From IMG/VR virus record IMGVR_UViG_3300020202_000063, positions 34,579 through 98,578 of that record: a DNA stretch of 64,000 bases; one strand, written 5' to 3'. The translations under genes were made by a program, and so were the position numbers. Below, in pieces: positions 1-9,149 of this stretch; the first letter of the stretch is position 1; the number at the start of each line of letters is the position of its first letter. A model generated the notes under the pieces. That model made no database searches. It was not told the origin of the DNA and saw only the letters and a list, made by a program, of their open reading frames with translations. This DNA comes from a virus.

Positions 1-1
1 G

Positions 2-1660
2 AATACCATCCAACTCGTCATGCGTGCGTATTCGGGCTTCCCTGTATTTCGCAATGCAATCGAAGTATTAGTAGAATTTACAAATACGCCAATGCACCTT
101 AAAGGTGGTAATGCAAAATCGCGCGAATTCATTCAGGCGTGGTTCCAAAAGGTTGGCATGCAGAAATTGAGTGAGCAGTTCTTCCGTGAATACTATCGCT
201 CTGGTAATGTATTTTTGTATCGATTCGATGGGCGCATGCGCGATGCCGATTTTAAGCAAATGCAGCAGGTTTTCGGCGCCAAATCAAACATTATTCCTAT
301 CCGATATGTTTTGATTAACCCCACCAATGTATTTGTTGAGAACGCAATCATCACCAACAACTATACATATGTAAAACTCCTTTCGCCTTTTGAAGTTCAG
401 CGTTTAAAGCATCCTCAGACCCCAGAGGAGCGGGAAATGTTTGAATCGCTCCCCGATAATGTAAAGCAGCAGATTAAGAACGCCAGTGGTGGAGGGTTGA
501 AGCAGATATATGTTCCCATCGACTTAAATCGCCTTTATTACGTATTTTACAAAAAGCAGGATTATGAACCTCTGGCCACTCCTATGGGTTTCGGGGTTTT
601 AAATGACATTGAATATAAACTTCAGATGAAGCGTATTGATATGGCTCTTACCAAGACCATCGAGCACGCGTTCTTGAAGATTACTATGGGTAATGAGCCT
701 GATAAACATGGTATCAATCAAGCAAATATGCAATCGATGCAGGATATTTTTAAGAATTCCACCATCGGGCGCGTATTAGTAGCGGATTATACTACAAAAG
801 CCGAATGGGTTATTCCAGACTTAAAGAATCTGCTTGGTCCGGAGAAATATCAGGTTGTAAACGACGATATTCGAGAGGGTTTACAGTCCATACTACTCGG
901 CGATGATAAATTTGCAAATGCCGTCATCAAAGCACGCGTTTTCAATGAAAGACTTAAGGAGGGTCGAATGGTGTTCAAGCGTGATTTTCTTGAACCGGAA
1001 ATTCGTCGTATCTGTGCCGAAATGAATTTTAAATCTGCTCCTACTGTAGAATTTGAAGAAATCTTACTAGAAGACGACACAAATCTACAACGTCTTTACA
1101 CTCGTTGGGCTGAACTTGGTATCCTAGCACCTTGGGAACTTATTCGTGCAAAGCAAACGGGTCTTCTCCCAGAAAAGGCCGATAATATCGAGTCTCAGAA
1201 AGAATACAAAGATTTACGCGAAGACGAATTTTACTATCCACTTGTTGGGGCGTCCGCACCTAAAGATGGAGAGGCGTTGGCCGCACCATCAGGTAGACCA
1301 TCGGGTACAAAGTCCAAACAGACGACTAAAAAGGTCAGTCCAATTGGCGGCGGCGTTTCTTCTAAGAAGTTGATGAAAGCAATTTCGTTATCCAATGACC
1401 TTCTTGGTTCTGTACAGAGTGAATTCCGTAAGCGCTTTAATCTCAAAAAATTAGATAGTGCGCAACAAGACTTAACCGCTTCACTGGCAAAAGCCATTAT
1501 GGTAAACGAAGATATTGAGAAGTGGCAGGAGTGTGTTGCGAGCTATATGGATAGCCCAAAAGATATGAATAAAGAACAATGCGCTATAGTGGATGAGATA
1601 CGTATCGCGCATGAAGTAGATGAATGGCAAGCCATACTTCTTAACAAGTGTAAAATCTGA
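2..1660 (+). CDS. Portal protein, 5' end outside window
   Basis: Probable head portal, the ring at the capsid vertex through which DNA is packaged and to which the tail joins. The frame is already open at base 2, so the true start lies upstream; the first internal ATG is at 20. The N-terminal half is rich in aromatic and basic residues as in tailed-phage portals (FREYYRSGNVFLYRFDGR near residue 60, then NPTNVFVENA). A Ser/Thr/Lys/Gly-rich linker at about residues 415-440 separates a last helical segment. It heads an operon continuing with protease/scaffold and capsid genes, and that order supports the call as much as the sequence does. Confidence 0.8.
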   Translation, partial: NTIQLVMRAYSGFPVFRNAIEVLVEFTNTPMHLKGGNAKSREFIQAWFQKVGMQKLSEQFFREYYRSGNVFLYRFDGRMRDADFKQMQQVFGAKSNIIPIRYVLINPTNVFVENAIITNNYTYVKLLSPFEVQRLKHPQTPEEREMFESLPDNVKQQIKNASGGGLKQIYVPIDLNRLYYVFYKKQDYEPLATPMGFGVLNDIEYKLQMKRIDMALTKTIEHAFLKITMGNEPDKHGINQANMQSMQDIFKNSTIGRVLVADYTTKAEWVIPDLKNLLGPEKYQVVNDDIREGLQSILLGDDKFANAVIKARVFNERLKEGRMVFKRDFLEPEIRRICAEMNFKSAPTVEFEEILLEDDTNLQRLYTRWAELGILAPWELIRAKQTGLLPEKADNIESQKEYKDLREDEFYYPLVGASAPKDGEALAAPSGRPSGTKSKQTTKKVSPIGGGVSSKKLMKAISLSNDLLGSVQSEFRKRFNLKKLDSAQQDLTASLAKAIMVNEDIEKWQECVASYMDSPKDMNKEQCAIVDEIRIAHEVDEWQAILLNKCKI

Positions 1661-1711
1661 TATTTATAAGTGTAAATAAACATACCAACCTTTAACTCAT
1701 ATATTGCGCTC

Positions 1712-2206
1712 ATGAAGAGAGAATTGACCCTTACCAACAAACGTTTCGCAGAAGAACTTGTTGCACATCTAAACGAAAAAGAACCTATCGCTAAGTTAGA
1801 GGAAAAGGATAGTAAGTTCATCGTCGCCTATGAGACCACAGCCGCCGATGGGCAATGTGTCGATGAGAAATTGGCGCAAGTTGCGCAATATCTTTTTAGA
1901 GTGGTTGATGACCGCTTCAATTATGTTCTTCGTCAAATTGACCAAATTTGGACTCAGTACGATAAACATACTGTCGGACATTTACCACAACTATCCCCAT
2001 CTGGCTTGGCCAAGCTTATTAAAGCAGCCGGTCAAGAAGATGATTTTGAGGTTCGTCCACGTATGGTTTGGGCATCTCAGGGTGGTATCGAATTTGGCGC
2101 ACAGGAACTCAAAGACGCACTTACAAAAATTAATGAAAGTGCCGAGGCTTCCACCGATAAGGATATCAGCCGCTTGATGGATGTAATTCGCGCCCAAAAG
2201 AAATAA
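1712..2206 (+). CDS. Unknown head-operon protein, 164 aa
   Basis: I do not recognise a family. The protein is soluble and helix-rich with many charged residues. It lies between portal and protease/scaffold; its TAA stop shares its last A with the next ATG (TAATG), so translation is probably coupled. A small head-assembly or head-completion role is an inference from position only. Confidence 0.75.
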   Translation: MKRELTLTNKRFAEELVAHLNEKEPIAKLEEKDSKFIVAYETTAADGQCVDEKLAQVAQYLFRVVDDRFNYVLRQIDQIWTQYDKHTVGHLPQLSPSGLAKLIKAAGQEDDFEVRPRMVWASQGGIEFGAQELKDALTKINESAEASTDKDISRLMDVIRAQKK

Positions 2207-3837
2207 TGGACGGTTTACCGGATATCTTCAAAGATAAGATAGAGATTTTTTCCACTATTAAGGTTATTGAGGAAACTCAGTCGCCTTTTAAGAAGGAAGA
2301 AATCACTGCTTCGTTAGATAAATTAAAGGATATTTTTCCTAAATGGGTAGATGTAGATTCTACTCCCGATATTCTATTTCTTGCCTCTAATCTAGTTGTG
2401 TGCGATGTAATGAATGGCAATCATGTTTGTTTGCCCCTTTCCGTCGCCAAAGAAGTATACAAAGGCTTTATTAATAAGCTTGTTGATATTGAGCATGATA
2501 GAAAGAGAATTGTTGGTTTTATTATAAATTCTGCTTTCACCAAAGTCGACACAGACGAAATTATAGAAGAGAAGGATTTGGATAGCTACGACGGTTTGGT
2601 CCAGATATCTTATGCTGCGGCCATCTGGCGTTTAGCCGCACCAAAATTATCCGCATTTTTACTCAAGGCGTCCAATCCAGAATCTAAAGAATACAATCAG
2701 GTAAGTTCAAGTTTTGAACTCGCAGTTAGTGATTGGGATATTGCAGTGGGTTCCCCTCATGTAAAGAATGCGCGTATCATCAAAAGGGGTGACAAAGATT
2801 TTGATTTGTATGCTGCATATCTCCCCAATAACAAAGGCTCTGGGAAGACTAAACAGGGTGACTTTGTATATCGCGTGATTAAGGGGGAAGTTCTTCCTAC
2901 GGGCGCGGGCTTGGTCGCCAATCCAGCAAGTCAAGTCGAAGGTATCTACACCTTAGTTGGAGAAGAAGATATAGTCGAAAAGGAAGAGGGTAAGGAAAAA
3001 GCTGATATAAGTGTAGTAGAGACTCCAAAAGTCGAGTCTACAGAGGTAACTACGGCAAATATTACGCTTCCTACCAATGAAATTTCTCAACAAAATATCG
3101 AAAATACTAAAATCGAGGGAAAACTAAGTGTAAACTCTAATACAACCCACTCTATGAAAATTACCAAAGTAGAAGATATCGTCGCATCTCTTTTTAAAGA
3201 GGAAACAACTGCAAGCGCCGTTACTGCTTTCATTGCTGCCGAGATTGCTAAGTCCAGTGAACAATATGTCAAGGATTTACAGGCGCAGAAAGACCTAAGT
3301 AAGAAGCTTGAGGAAGCAAAGGCTTCTGCGGAGACAAAGGCACAGGAACTTCAGACGAAGGTAACCGAACTTGCGAACCGCCTTAATGAAATTGAGGCTC
3401 AAAAGGCCGCTCAACAGGCCGAAGCAGATTTCAATCAACGTATGAATGCGTTTGAAGAAGAATATGACCTTGATGAAGAAGACCGCAAGTCTCTCACGGT
3501 TGATATTAAGGCATGCAAGACGAAGGAAGAATTCGAAACTTTCGTGGCTAAGATTAAGCCGCTCATGAAGGAAAAGAGCAAGACTTTCAAAAAGGAAAAA
3601 GCTTCCAAGCTTGAAGAGGCTGTTAAGGCCGCAAAAGCAACTGGCGTTTCTATTGATACCGTTAAGGTTGACCCAAAGACATTGGATTTCGTTGAAATCG
3701 TTGCTTCGGTAAAAGAGACACCAAAACAGGAAAATGTTCCAAACACACCTCCCCCAGCAGGAGAAAAGAGTCTTGTAGAGCGTATGCAGGCTTTCAAAGA
3801 CCAGATTAGCTTTAACGGCAAAGTCGTTAAACAGTAA
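2206..3837 (+). CDS. Prohead protease-scaffold fusion protein
   Basis: Two-part head morphogenesis protein. Residues 1 to about 255 resemble head-maturation proteases: an IEHDRKRIVGF segment near residue 100 (candidate catalytic His) and a SSFELAVSDWDIAVG segment near residue 170 (candidate Ser). Residues about 320-540 are Lys/Glu/Ala-rich coiled coil typical of scaffolding proteins, joined by an acidic, Thr-rich linker. Fusion of protease and scaffold is known in phages. An in-frame ATG at 3154 begins exactly at the coiled-coil part and could give a separate scaffold product, but I see no strong ribosome site there. The gene sits immediately before decoration-like and capsid genes, the usual place. 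The protease assignment is moderate; the scaffold part is firmer. Confidence 0.72.
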   Translation: MDGLPDIFKDKIEIFSTIKVIEETQSPFKKEEITASLDKLKDIFPKWVDVDSTPDILFLASNLVVCDVMNGNHVCLPLSVAKEVYKGFINKLVDIEHDRKRIVGFIINSAFTKVDTDEIIEEKDLDSYDGLVQISYAAAIWRLAAPKLSAFLLKASNPESKEYNQVSSSFELAVSDWDIAVGSPHVKNARIIKRGDKDFDLYAAYLPNNKGSGKTKQGDFVYRVIKGEVLPTGAGLVANPASQVEGIYTLVGEEDIVEKEEGKEKADISVVETPKVESTEVTTANITLPTNEISQQNIENTKIEGKLSVNSNTTHSMKITKVEDIVASLFKEETTASAVTAFIAAEIAKSSEQYVKDLQAQKDLSKKLEEAKASAETKAQELQTKVTELANRLNEIEAQKAAQQAEADFNQRMNAFEEEYDLDEEDRKSLTVDIKACKTKEEFETFVAKIKPLMKEKSKTFKKEKASKLEEAVKAAKATGVSIDTVKVDPKTLDFVEIVASVKETPKQENVPNTPPPAGEKSLVERMQAFKDQISFNGKVVKQ

Positions 3838-3866
3838 CCCCTATAAACTTTAATTTATAAAATAAC

Positions 3867-4508
3867 ATGCCAAATACAACCACATTTGCAAATACTCGTA
3901 TTCACCCAACGAGAGACTATAGTGAACACGAAGTCATTAATATGTTCTCGAAGGACCGTACTGGTGAGGCAGGCGAACTCGTAAGAATCGTTCGTAGCAC
4001 ACCAAGCGAAACCAACAAATTCAGCAATACAACTGTCGGCGCGTCTTTCAGCCGCACGTACAATAAGTTCTACGAAACAACCGACAAGGTTCGCGCTACG
4101 GCGGGCGGTCAGTATGCAGACACGAAGTACAACGTACTCGGTTTGACGCTGAATGCTACCCTTTCGCATGACGAAAACGGTCTTCCACTTTTCAATAACC
4201 CGCAGCGCCGCGAGGAATTGCAGTGCGTTATGTCCGGTGAAACGGTTCCCGTTCTCCGTCGTGGTGTTATTGGTGTTTATAGCAATGGCTATGTTGGCAC
4301 CCCAACAGTCGGCTACGCAGTAGTACCATTCTCCGGTGGTAACGGTATGCTCGCTTTCGTTGACCCAACTAATACAGGCGAACTTGGTGGTATCGGTGGT
4401 TCAGTTCTCCCAACGCCACGTTATCGCGAAAATCAAGTCATTGGTTACTGCCTTAGCTCGTCCGGTGATGAACTTGGAGGCTACGCCCTTATCAGTCTCG
4501 AACTCTAA
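3867..4508 (+). CDS. Decoration/head-stabilisation-like protein
   Basis: A 213-residue protein immediately before the major capsid gene. The C-terminal half is Gly/Val/Thr-rich beta-type sequence of the kind seen in capsid decoration proteins that bind the shell after expansion. No catalytic motif or membrane segment is seen. The role is inferred from its place between scaffold and capsid genes. Confidence 0.6.
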   Translation: MPNTTTFANTRIHPTRDYSEHEVINMFSKDRTGEAGELVRIVRSTPSETNKFSNTTVGASFSRTYNKFYETTDKVRATAGGQYADTKYNVLGLTLNATLSHDENGLPLFNNPQRREELQCVMSGETVPVLRRGVIGVYSNGYVGTPTVGYAVVPFSGGNGMLAFVDPTNTGELGGIGGSVLPTPRYRENQVIGYCLSSSGDELGGYALISLEL

Positions 4509-4539
4509 GTTTTAAACCAACAGAAAGGAAACTTTTTAC

Positions 4540-5649
4540 ATGAAAATTACCATCAATAGAACACCAGAGCAAGTTGAACTTGTGAAGCTTATGGCTAGCA
4601 AGAACAAGTTGAAGGCTATCGAAGCTCAAGAGGCATTCGCTGCTTTCATCGCCCCTGTTATCCAGAACATTCTTCAACAGGCTCCCGTTATCTCCCGCTT
4701 TTATAAGGACATCGCATACGATTCCAATAGCAATCCATCAATTCCTCTCGACCTATATTACGACGTAACCCAGAAGGGTCTCGTTCGCGTATGGTCACAG
4801 ACAATGCCCGGTAGCTTGGCTACAGCCATCACTCAGGGTATCACGGAAATGATTCCTTCTACATACAATCTTACCTCTGCCGTATCGTTCCTCAAGAGCT
4901 ATGCCGCAGCCGGTCGCTTGGATGTAGTTGCAAAGACACTTGAACGCATGGCGCAGGAAGTATTGCTCAAGCAGGAAGTCAATTCCGCTTCGGTTATGCT
5001 CTCCGCTCTCGCTGGCGCGCAGTACGGCAATACAAATGCCTATCAGACAATTCGCTCTACGAACAAGGCAAACTTGGTTCCAAACGACCTCCTTCGTTTG
5101 ATGACATTGGCCGCGCGCGTCAACGCTTCGTGGGTTGGTGGTACTCCTACCAATGCTCCCCGTGGTTTGACCGACCTTATTCTCTCGCCAGAAGCGGTTG
5201 AGAAGGTCAAGGGTTGGGCATATGAGCCACTTAATACACGTGGCGCCGCAATTCCAACTCAGGCTGGTATTGCAGAGCAAATCTATAACACTGCTGGTCT
5301 CCCAAGCATCTACGGTGTTACGCTCAATCAGGTTAACGAATTCGGTGTAGGATACTCCTACAATACGATTTTCGATACCGCCGCAGGTTCTAATTCGTAC
5401 CCAGCATCGCCAACTGGTGGTTCTGCCGCCGCATTCGACGGCACCAGTGAGGAAATCATTGTTGGTCTCGATGCAACACGCGATAATCTTCTCCGTCCAG
5501 TTCTTACCAATGGTAATGAAGGAAGCACGTTTGAGATTAGCGCCGACGACCAATTCTTCGTCCGTTCGGAAAAGATTGGCTTCTACGGTAAACTCCGTGA
5601 AGGTCGCGTTGCAGTCGATACCCGCGCAATGCTCGGCCTCATTATGTAA
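4540..5649 (+). CDS. Major capsid protein (HK97-like)
   Basis: The 369-residue shell protein. A helical N-terminal segment (residues 1-50) is followed by mixed alpha/beta sequence with EMIPSTYNLTSAVSFLKSYA near residue 105 and a C-terminal segment in which the encapsulin/HK97-type terms VRSEKIGFYGKLREGRVAVD appear near residue 345. A clear ribosome site (AAAGGAAA) lies just before the ATG. It is the last gene of the head operon and is followed within 30 bp by a strong terminator, as expected for a highly expressed gene. Its base composition is codon-optimised relative to its neighbours (many C-ending codons). Confidence 0.88.
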   Translation: MKITINRTPEQVELVKLMASKNKLKAIEAQEAFAAFIAPVIQNILQQAPVISRFYKDIAYDSNSNPSIPLDLYYDVTQKGLVRVWSQTMPGSLATAITQGITEMIPSTYNLTSAVSFLKSYAAAGRLDVVAKTLERMAQEVLLKQEVNSASVMLSALAGAQYGNTNAYQTIRSTNKANLVPNDLLRLMTLAARVNASWVGGTPTNAPRGLTDLILSPEAVEKVKGWAYEPLNTRGAAIPTQAGIAEQIYNTAGLPSIYGVTLNQVNEFGVGYSYNTIFDTAAGSNSYPASPTGGSAAAFDGTSEEIIVGLDATRDNLLRPVLTNGNEGSTFEISADDQFFVRSEKIGFYGKLREGRVAVDTRAMLGLIM

Positions 5650-5673
5650 GGTCGATAAAATCGATTCTCGAAG

Positions 5674-5706
5674 CCCCCTTTCTGAAGAAGATTGGGGGTT
5701 TTTTAT
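5674..5706 (+). terminator. Rho-independent terminator after capsid gene
   Basis: CCCCC and GGGGG arms around an A/T-rich loop are followed directly by six T residues. It lies 25 bp past the capsid stop codon and would end head-operon transcripts. Confidence 0.8.
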
Positions 5707-5740
5707 TTCGTTATTGTGGCCTCCCCGCGTATTATCATAC

Positions 5741-6190
5741 ATGGAAAAAGTAAATAACGATAAACAAAGAAAATGTGCCCGATGTAAAAATATATTTCCA
5801 CTAGACTTGTTTCCAATAAATCGTGGTTTAAAACATGGACATGGCTACTATTGTAAGAATTGTAAAAACATAGTTAAACGCGAAAACAGACATCGTTATA
5901 GAGATAGAGAAAAAACTAAGATACAAACAATTAAATATAAGTATGGCCTCTCAGAACAAGAATATATTAATTTACTAGAAAGGTCTGGTCACCAATGCGC
6001 AATTTGTAAACGCTCCGATAAGAGGTTAGTTATAGACCATAATCATCAAACAAAACAAGTTCGTGGTTTACTCTGTGCCACATGCAATACTGGTCTCGGA
6101 CACTTCTATGAAGATGAAGTAATCCTTACTGGCGCTATAAATTATGTAAAAACCCATAAAATATTGCGCATTAATCAAAATCGAACATAG
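5741..6190 (+). CDS. HNH endonuclease, endonuclease VII-like
   Basis: Free-standing homing-type nuclease of the recombination endonuclease VII fold, 149 residues. Zinc-binding pairs are seen as CARC, CKNC, CAIC and CATC; the active-site region is VIDHNHQTKQVRGLLCATCN near residue 105. I chose the ATG at 5741 because the nuclease begins there and the same frame upstream lies antisense-like within the capsid gene. It is A/T-richer than the capsid gene and sits just past its terminator, a common landing place for mobile endonuclease genes. Confidence 0.85.
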   Translation: MEKVNNDKQRKCARCKNIFPLDLFPINRGLKHGHGYYCKNCKNIVKRENRHRYRDREKTKIQTIKYKYGLSEQEYINLLERSGHQCAICKRSDKRLVIDHNHQTKQVRGLLCATCNTGLGHFYEDEVILTGAINYVKTHKILRINQNRT

Positions 6191-6200
6191 AATATGTGTA

Positions 6201-6383
6201 ATGGGTGGCATGCAATCAAAGATTAAAATTACAGAAACTACAATTGAATTCGAAGAAATCAATGGAAAATTAGAAGCCCCCACACTCGACGATTTGGAAG
6301 CTTTTTCTCGGAATTTAACTGACGAGGATAAAGAAGAGATTAAGAAATATTTCGCCAATCGTAAACCCAATACACTTAAATAA
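6201..6383 (+). CDS. Unknown 60-aa acidic protein
   Basis: Small acidic protein, not recognised; a second ATG at 6210 is an equally good start. It ends one base before the next gene, so the two are likely translated together. The pair lies where tail-assembly proteins occur in many phages, but there is no motif to support that. Confidence 0.6.
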   Translation: MGGMQSKIKITETTIEFEEINGKLEAPTLDDLEAFSRNLTDEDKEEIKKYFANRKPNTLK

Positions 6384-6384
6384 T

Positions 6385-6762
6385 ATGCCTAAAAAGAAAA
6401 TTCCATCAACAGAAATTACTGGCGATTTAAAGCCGCGTCTCTCTCTTTATGAAATGGTTGGACTAAATGTCAATCCATATAACCAAAGAACTCTTGAAGA
6501 GTATCAGGCTTACCTAGACACACTCAGTTTTATTGAGTTACATGAGCATGCCGCGCAGGAAGCGGGTGTGGTGCCGATTGACGATAGAGAGAAGCTATTA
6601 GAAAGACTTAGCCGCCAATTCATCGTTGTAAATGGTCAATTAGAAGCGAATGCAATTCAGGTTAAAGAATCGCGGGAACAACTTGAGGCTTCAAAGAAGA
6701 AGTCGAAACTAAGTCCTGAAAAACAGCGCCAACTCAAGGAAATTTTGGCAAGAGGCCGTTAA
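6385..6762 (+). CDS. Unknown 125-aa helical protein
   Basis: Basic start (MPKKKIP), helical middle with a basic, coiled-coil-like C-terminal 40 residues. Not recognised. Coupled to the preceding 60-aa gene by one-base spacing. Confidence 0.7.
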   Translation: MPKKKIPSTEITGDLKPRLSLYEMVGLNVNPYNQRTLEEYQAYLDTLSFIELHEHAAQEAGVVPIDDREKLLERLSRQFIVVNGQLEANAIQVKESREQLEASKKKSKLSPEKQRQLKEILARGR

Positions 6763-6780
6763 TTTAGTGTAACTTATAGA
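6762..6780 (+). promoter_or_regulatory. TTTAGTGTAA motif before virion gene run
   Basis: ATTTAGTGTAACTTATA occurs directly upstream of the virion-protein run. A near copy (TATTTAGTGTAATCTAA) stands before the repeat protein at 12117, and related sequence lies before 1712 and 46449. It may be a late-promoter element; the function is inferred from recurrence only. Confidence 0.35.
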
Positions 6781-6801
6781 TACAAAAACCCTTTTTAAAC
6801 C

Positions 6802-7239
6802 ATGGCTTCTCTAGTCTATAGCAAATTTATCCAAAACGTCTTCAATGGTACGATTTCTCAGGTGGATTTTGATACCAACACCTTCAAGATGTTGTTAGTT
6901 ACATCTTCTTACACACCAGATAGGGATGCACACGATTTTCGTAATGATATAACAAATGAAGTGGCAAACGGTAACGGATATACAACTGGCGGTGCCACTT
7001 TTGGCGCGATTACTGTAACACTTGACACTACCAATGACCGTATTGATATTACATTCCCGACAATTTCTTGGGCGAGTGCAACGTTTACTGCGCGCGCAGG
7101 TGTCATATACAAGGATGCGGGCGGGGCCGCAAGCGACCCCCTTATTGCGTACGTTGATTTTGGTACGGACGTAACCGCTACCGCTGGTACTTTCACAGTC
7201 ACGTTCTCTGGTCCATTACGCTTCTCTAACGCAGCCTAA
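6802..7239 (+). CDS. Virion structural protein, 145 aa
   Basis: Beta-rich protein of a type common among phage tail or fibre genes, with alternating Thr/Ala/Asp strands such as RIDITFPTISWASATF and a C-terminal VTFSGPLRFSNAA. It heads a tight plus-strand run of virion-type genes. Likely a virion surface or baseplate-associated protein; the family name is not known to me. Confidence 0.7.
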   Translation: MASLVYSKFIQNVFNGTISQVDFDTNTFKMLLVTSSYTPDRDAHDFRNDITNEVANGNGYTTGGATFGAITVTLDTTNDRIDITFPTISWASATFTARAGVIYKDAGGAASDPLIAYVDFGTDVTATAGTFTVTFSGPLRFSNAA

Positions 7240-7251
7240 TTAGGATAACAT

Positions 7252-7590
7252 ATGGCTGATGCCCATAAAAATTTCAGTATCAGCGCTGTAACTAATAATC
7301 CGGGAACCGGTGGAACCTCACTCACTATAACGAGCGGCCATACGACCCGATTTCCCGACGCGCCTTTTAATGCTACTGTTTGTCCGGCCAGTACAACTCC
7401 GGACCCAAGCAATTCTGAAATTGTCCGGGTGATAGCCGTAGATGCCGGAACAAATACGTTCACAATTCAGCGCGCCCAAGAAAATACAACGGCCCGAAAT
7501 ATCGTGGCAACCGATTCAATATTTGCGTCGGTTACGGTTAAAACTTTAACCGATGTTGAAACAGTAGCAAATCTAATGTTATTAATCTAA
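7252..7590 (+). CDS. Virion structural protein, 112 aa
   Basis: Beta-rich Thr/Ala/Pro protein with a TNTFTIQRAQENTTARNI segment typical of small phage fibre- or spike-associated domains (a value followed by a QRAQ/GT-type strand). It is spaced 12 bp from the preceding gene and 3 bp from the next. A structural role is inferred. Confidence 0.7.
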   Translation: MADAHKNFSISAVTNNPGTGGTSLTITSGHTTRFPDAPFNATVCPASTTPDPSNSEIVRVIAVDAGTNTFTIQRAQENTTARNIVATDSIFASVTVKTLTDVETVANLMLLI

Positions 7591-7593
7591 TCC

Positions 7594-8016
7594 ATGCCTA
7601 AACAAACTGCACTTTATCTCCCTGCTAACGTCAATAATTCGGGCGTAAATTTTGTCAATTCCGATGGCGTAGCATTCAAGAATCTTTACACTGCCGGAAA
7701 TAATGATTCGGACGTTTATTCTATCATTGCCGCGAGTAATGATTCTTCAGTTCGCGCCTTTCAATTAGCAATTCAACGTTCATCCATAAACTATCCACTT
7801 GGGACCATTTCAATTCCTACTGGTGCGGGCGGCACAAGCGCCGCTGTCCCTTCTGTCGATATGATAAATTCTACTTCCGTGCCGGGTTTACCCGTAAATG
7901 GCGCTGGTAAGCGATATATCTCCCTTCGTTCGGGTGAAAATCTTGTTGTAGCGCCAATGGTGGCATTCACTGCGGGTGCAACTGGTTGGGTATCAGCCTT
8001 TGGTCAAGATTATTAA
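7594..8016 (+). CDS. Virion structural protein, 140 aa
   Basis: Asn/Ser/Thr/Ala-rich beta protein ending VVAPMVAFTAGATGWVSAFGQDY. It has no enzymatic motif. Its composition and place among fibre-region genes suggest a virion component. Confidence 0.68.
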   Translation: MPKQTALYLPANVNNSGVNFVNSDGVAFKNLYTAGNNDSDVYSIIAASNDSSVRAFQLAIQRSSINYPLGTISIPTGAGGTSAAVPSVDMINSTSVPGLPVNGAGKRYISLRSGENLVVAPMVAFTAGATGWVSAFGQDY

Positions 8017-8021
8017 AATTT

Positions 8022-9143
8022 ATGCGCGTTTTAACGTCCCCTCAATTCAGGCCCGCGCCTGTTACTCAAACTGCGTTGGACGATGTACGCAAGTCTTCAC
8101 GTATTAAAATTTCGCAGGCGGCGCATGGTTTAGTCGCAGAAGATGTAGTTTATAGTAATGCTGGTATTTGGGCCAAAGCAAAAGCGGATGCATTAACCAC
8201 ATCTTCGGTTGTTGGAGTTGTTGAGTCTGTTCTCGATATCAATACCGCCATAATCGTTATAAACGGTGAATTTACATTCACTACCGCCAAAACATCCAGC
8301 AGTATTTATTATTTGTCGGATACTACAGCGGGGCTACTTACCCTTACACCGCCAACAGCTACAACTTCATATGTTGTTCAAGTGATAATTACGACGAGTA
8401 CGGGCGCGGCATTTGTACAGGTTGGGGAACCAATGGCGTTGGCAAAATTGGCGATTACCGATATTGACAAGATGGATGCCACAACAGTAAATGGAGACCC
8501 AAATTCTAAAGTCGCTATTGGTTCGCATTTTTTAACGACTGAACCATTTACAACGATAACAGCCAATACAGGTACAGCTACTATTGCTGCGGCAGCGAGC
8601 GCACAAGGTATATTAACATTAAGTACCGAATCTAATTCAGCGGGTACAGCCGGTATTTATATTGGTCAGACTACTGGCACCCTAAATCAAATCGGATTGG
8701 GGCCAATAACAATTAAGGGAAGAATTAATCTTCCTGCGCTTTCAACAGCCAGCGAAGAATACATCTTTCGCTTTGGACTTGGTAACAACGTTACTGCTGC
8801 ACCTACCATCGGTGTATTTTTTGAATATGATAGAGCATCAAATACGCTATGGCGATTGAGGAGTGGTAACGGTTCAGTTACAACGGTAAATGCTAGCGGA
8901 ACTGGTTCAACTGTAGTACAAGCCACTTGGACAAAACTGCGTATTGAAATAAATGCTGCCGGTACAGCCGCAGAATTTTTTGTTAATGATGTTTCGATGG
9001 GTGTCGCAACAGGAACAATGCCAGTAAGCCCCGGTAACACATGCGGTCTTTTCGTTTCTATTATTAAAAGTGCGGGTACAACTGCTCGTACAGCCCAAGT
9101 TGATTATGCTTGGATGAAATTAGATATAACAAATCCAATGTAA
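8022..9143 (+). CDS. Virion protein, probable fibre or spike, 373 aa
   Basis: Ala/Thr-rich beta protein. Residues 1-150 are a short-strand domain; residues about 200-373 look like a jelly-roll/lectin-type fold with a PTIGVFFEYDRASNTLWRLR segment and FFVNDVSMGVATG. I start at 8022, five bases after the previous stop, because the longer frame overlaps that gene. It is probably receptor-facing, by context. Confidence 0.72.
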   Translation: MRVLTSPQFRPAPVTQTALDDVRKSSRIKISQAAHGLVAEDVVYSNAGIWAKAKADALTTSSVVGVVESVLDINTAIIVINGEFTFTTAKTSSSIYYLSDTTAGLLTLTPPTATTSYVVQVIITTSTGAAFVQVGEPMALAKLAITDIDKMDATTVNGDPNSKVAIGSHFLTTEPFTTITANTGTATIAAAASAQGILTLSTESNSAGTAGIYIGQTTGTLNQIGLGPITIKGRINLPALSTASEEYIFRFGLGNNVTAAPTIGVFFEYDRASNTLWRLRSGNGSVTTVNASGTGSTVVQATWTKLRIEINAAGTAAEFFVNDVSMGVATGTMPVSPGNTCGLFVSIIKSAGTTARTAQVDYAWMKLDITNPM

Positions 9144-9149
9144 CATAAT

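Noticed and set aside
4795-5742. Minus-strand open frame opposite the capsid gene
   Set aside because: Shadow of the capsid gene; codon pattern and composition fit the plus strand, and no ribosome site is present.
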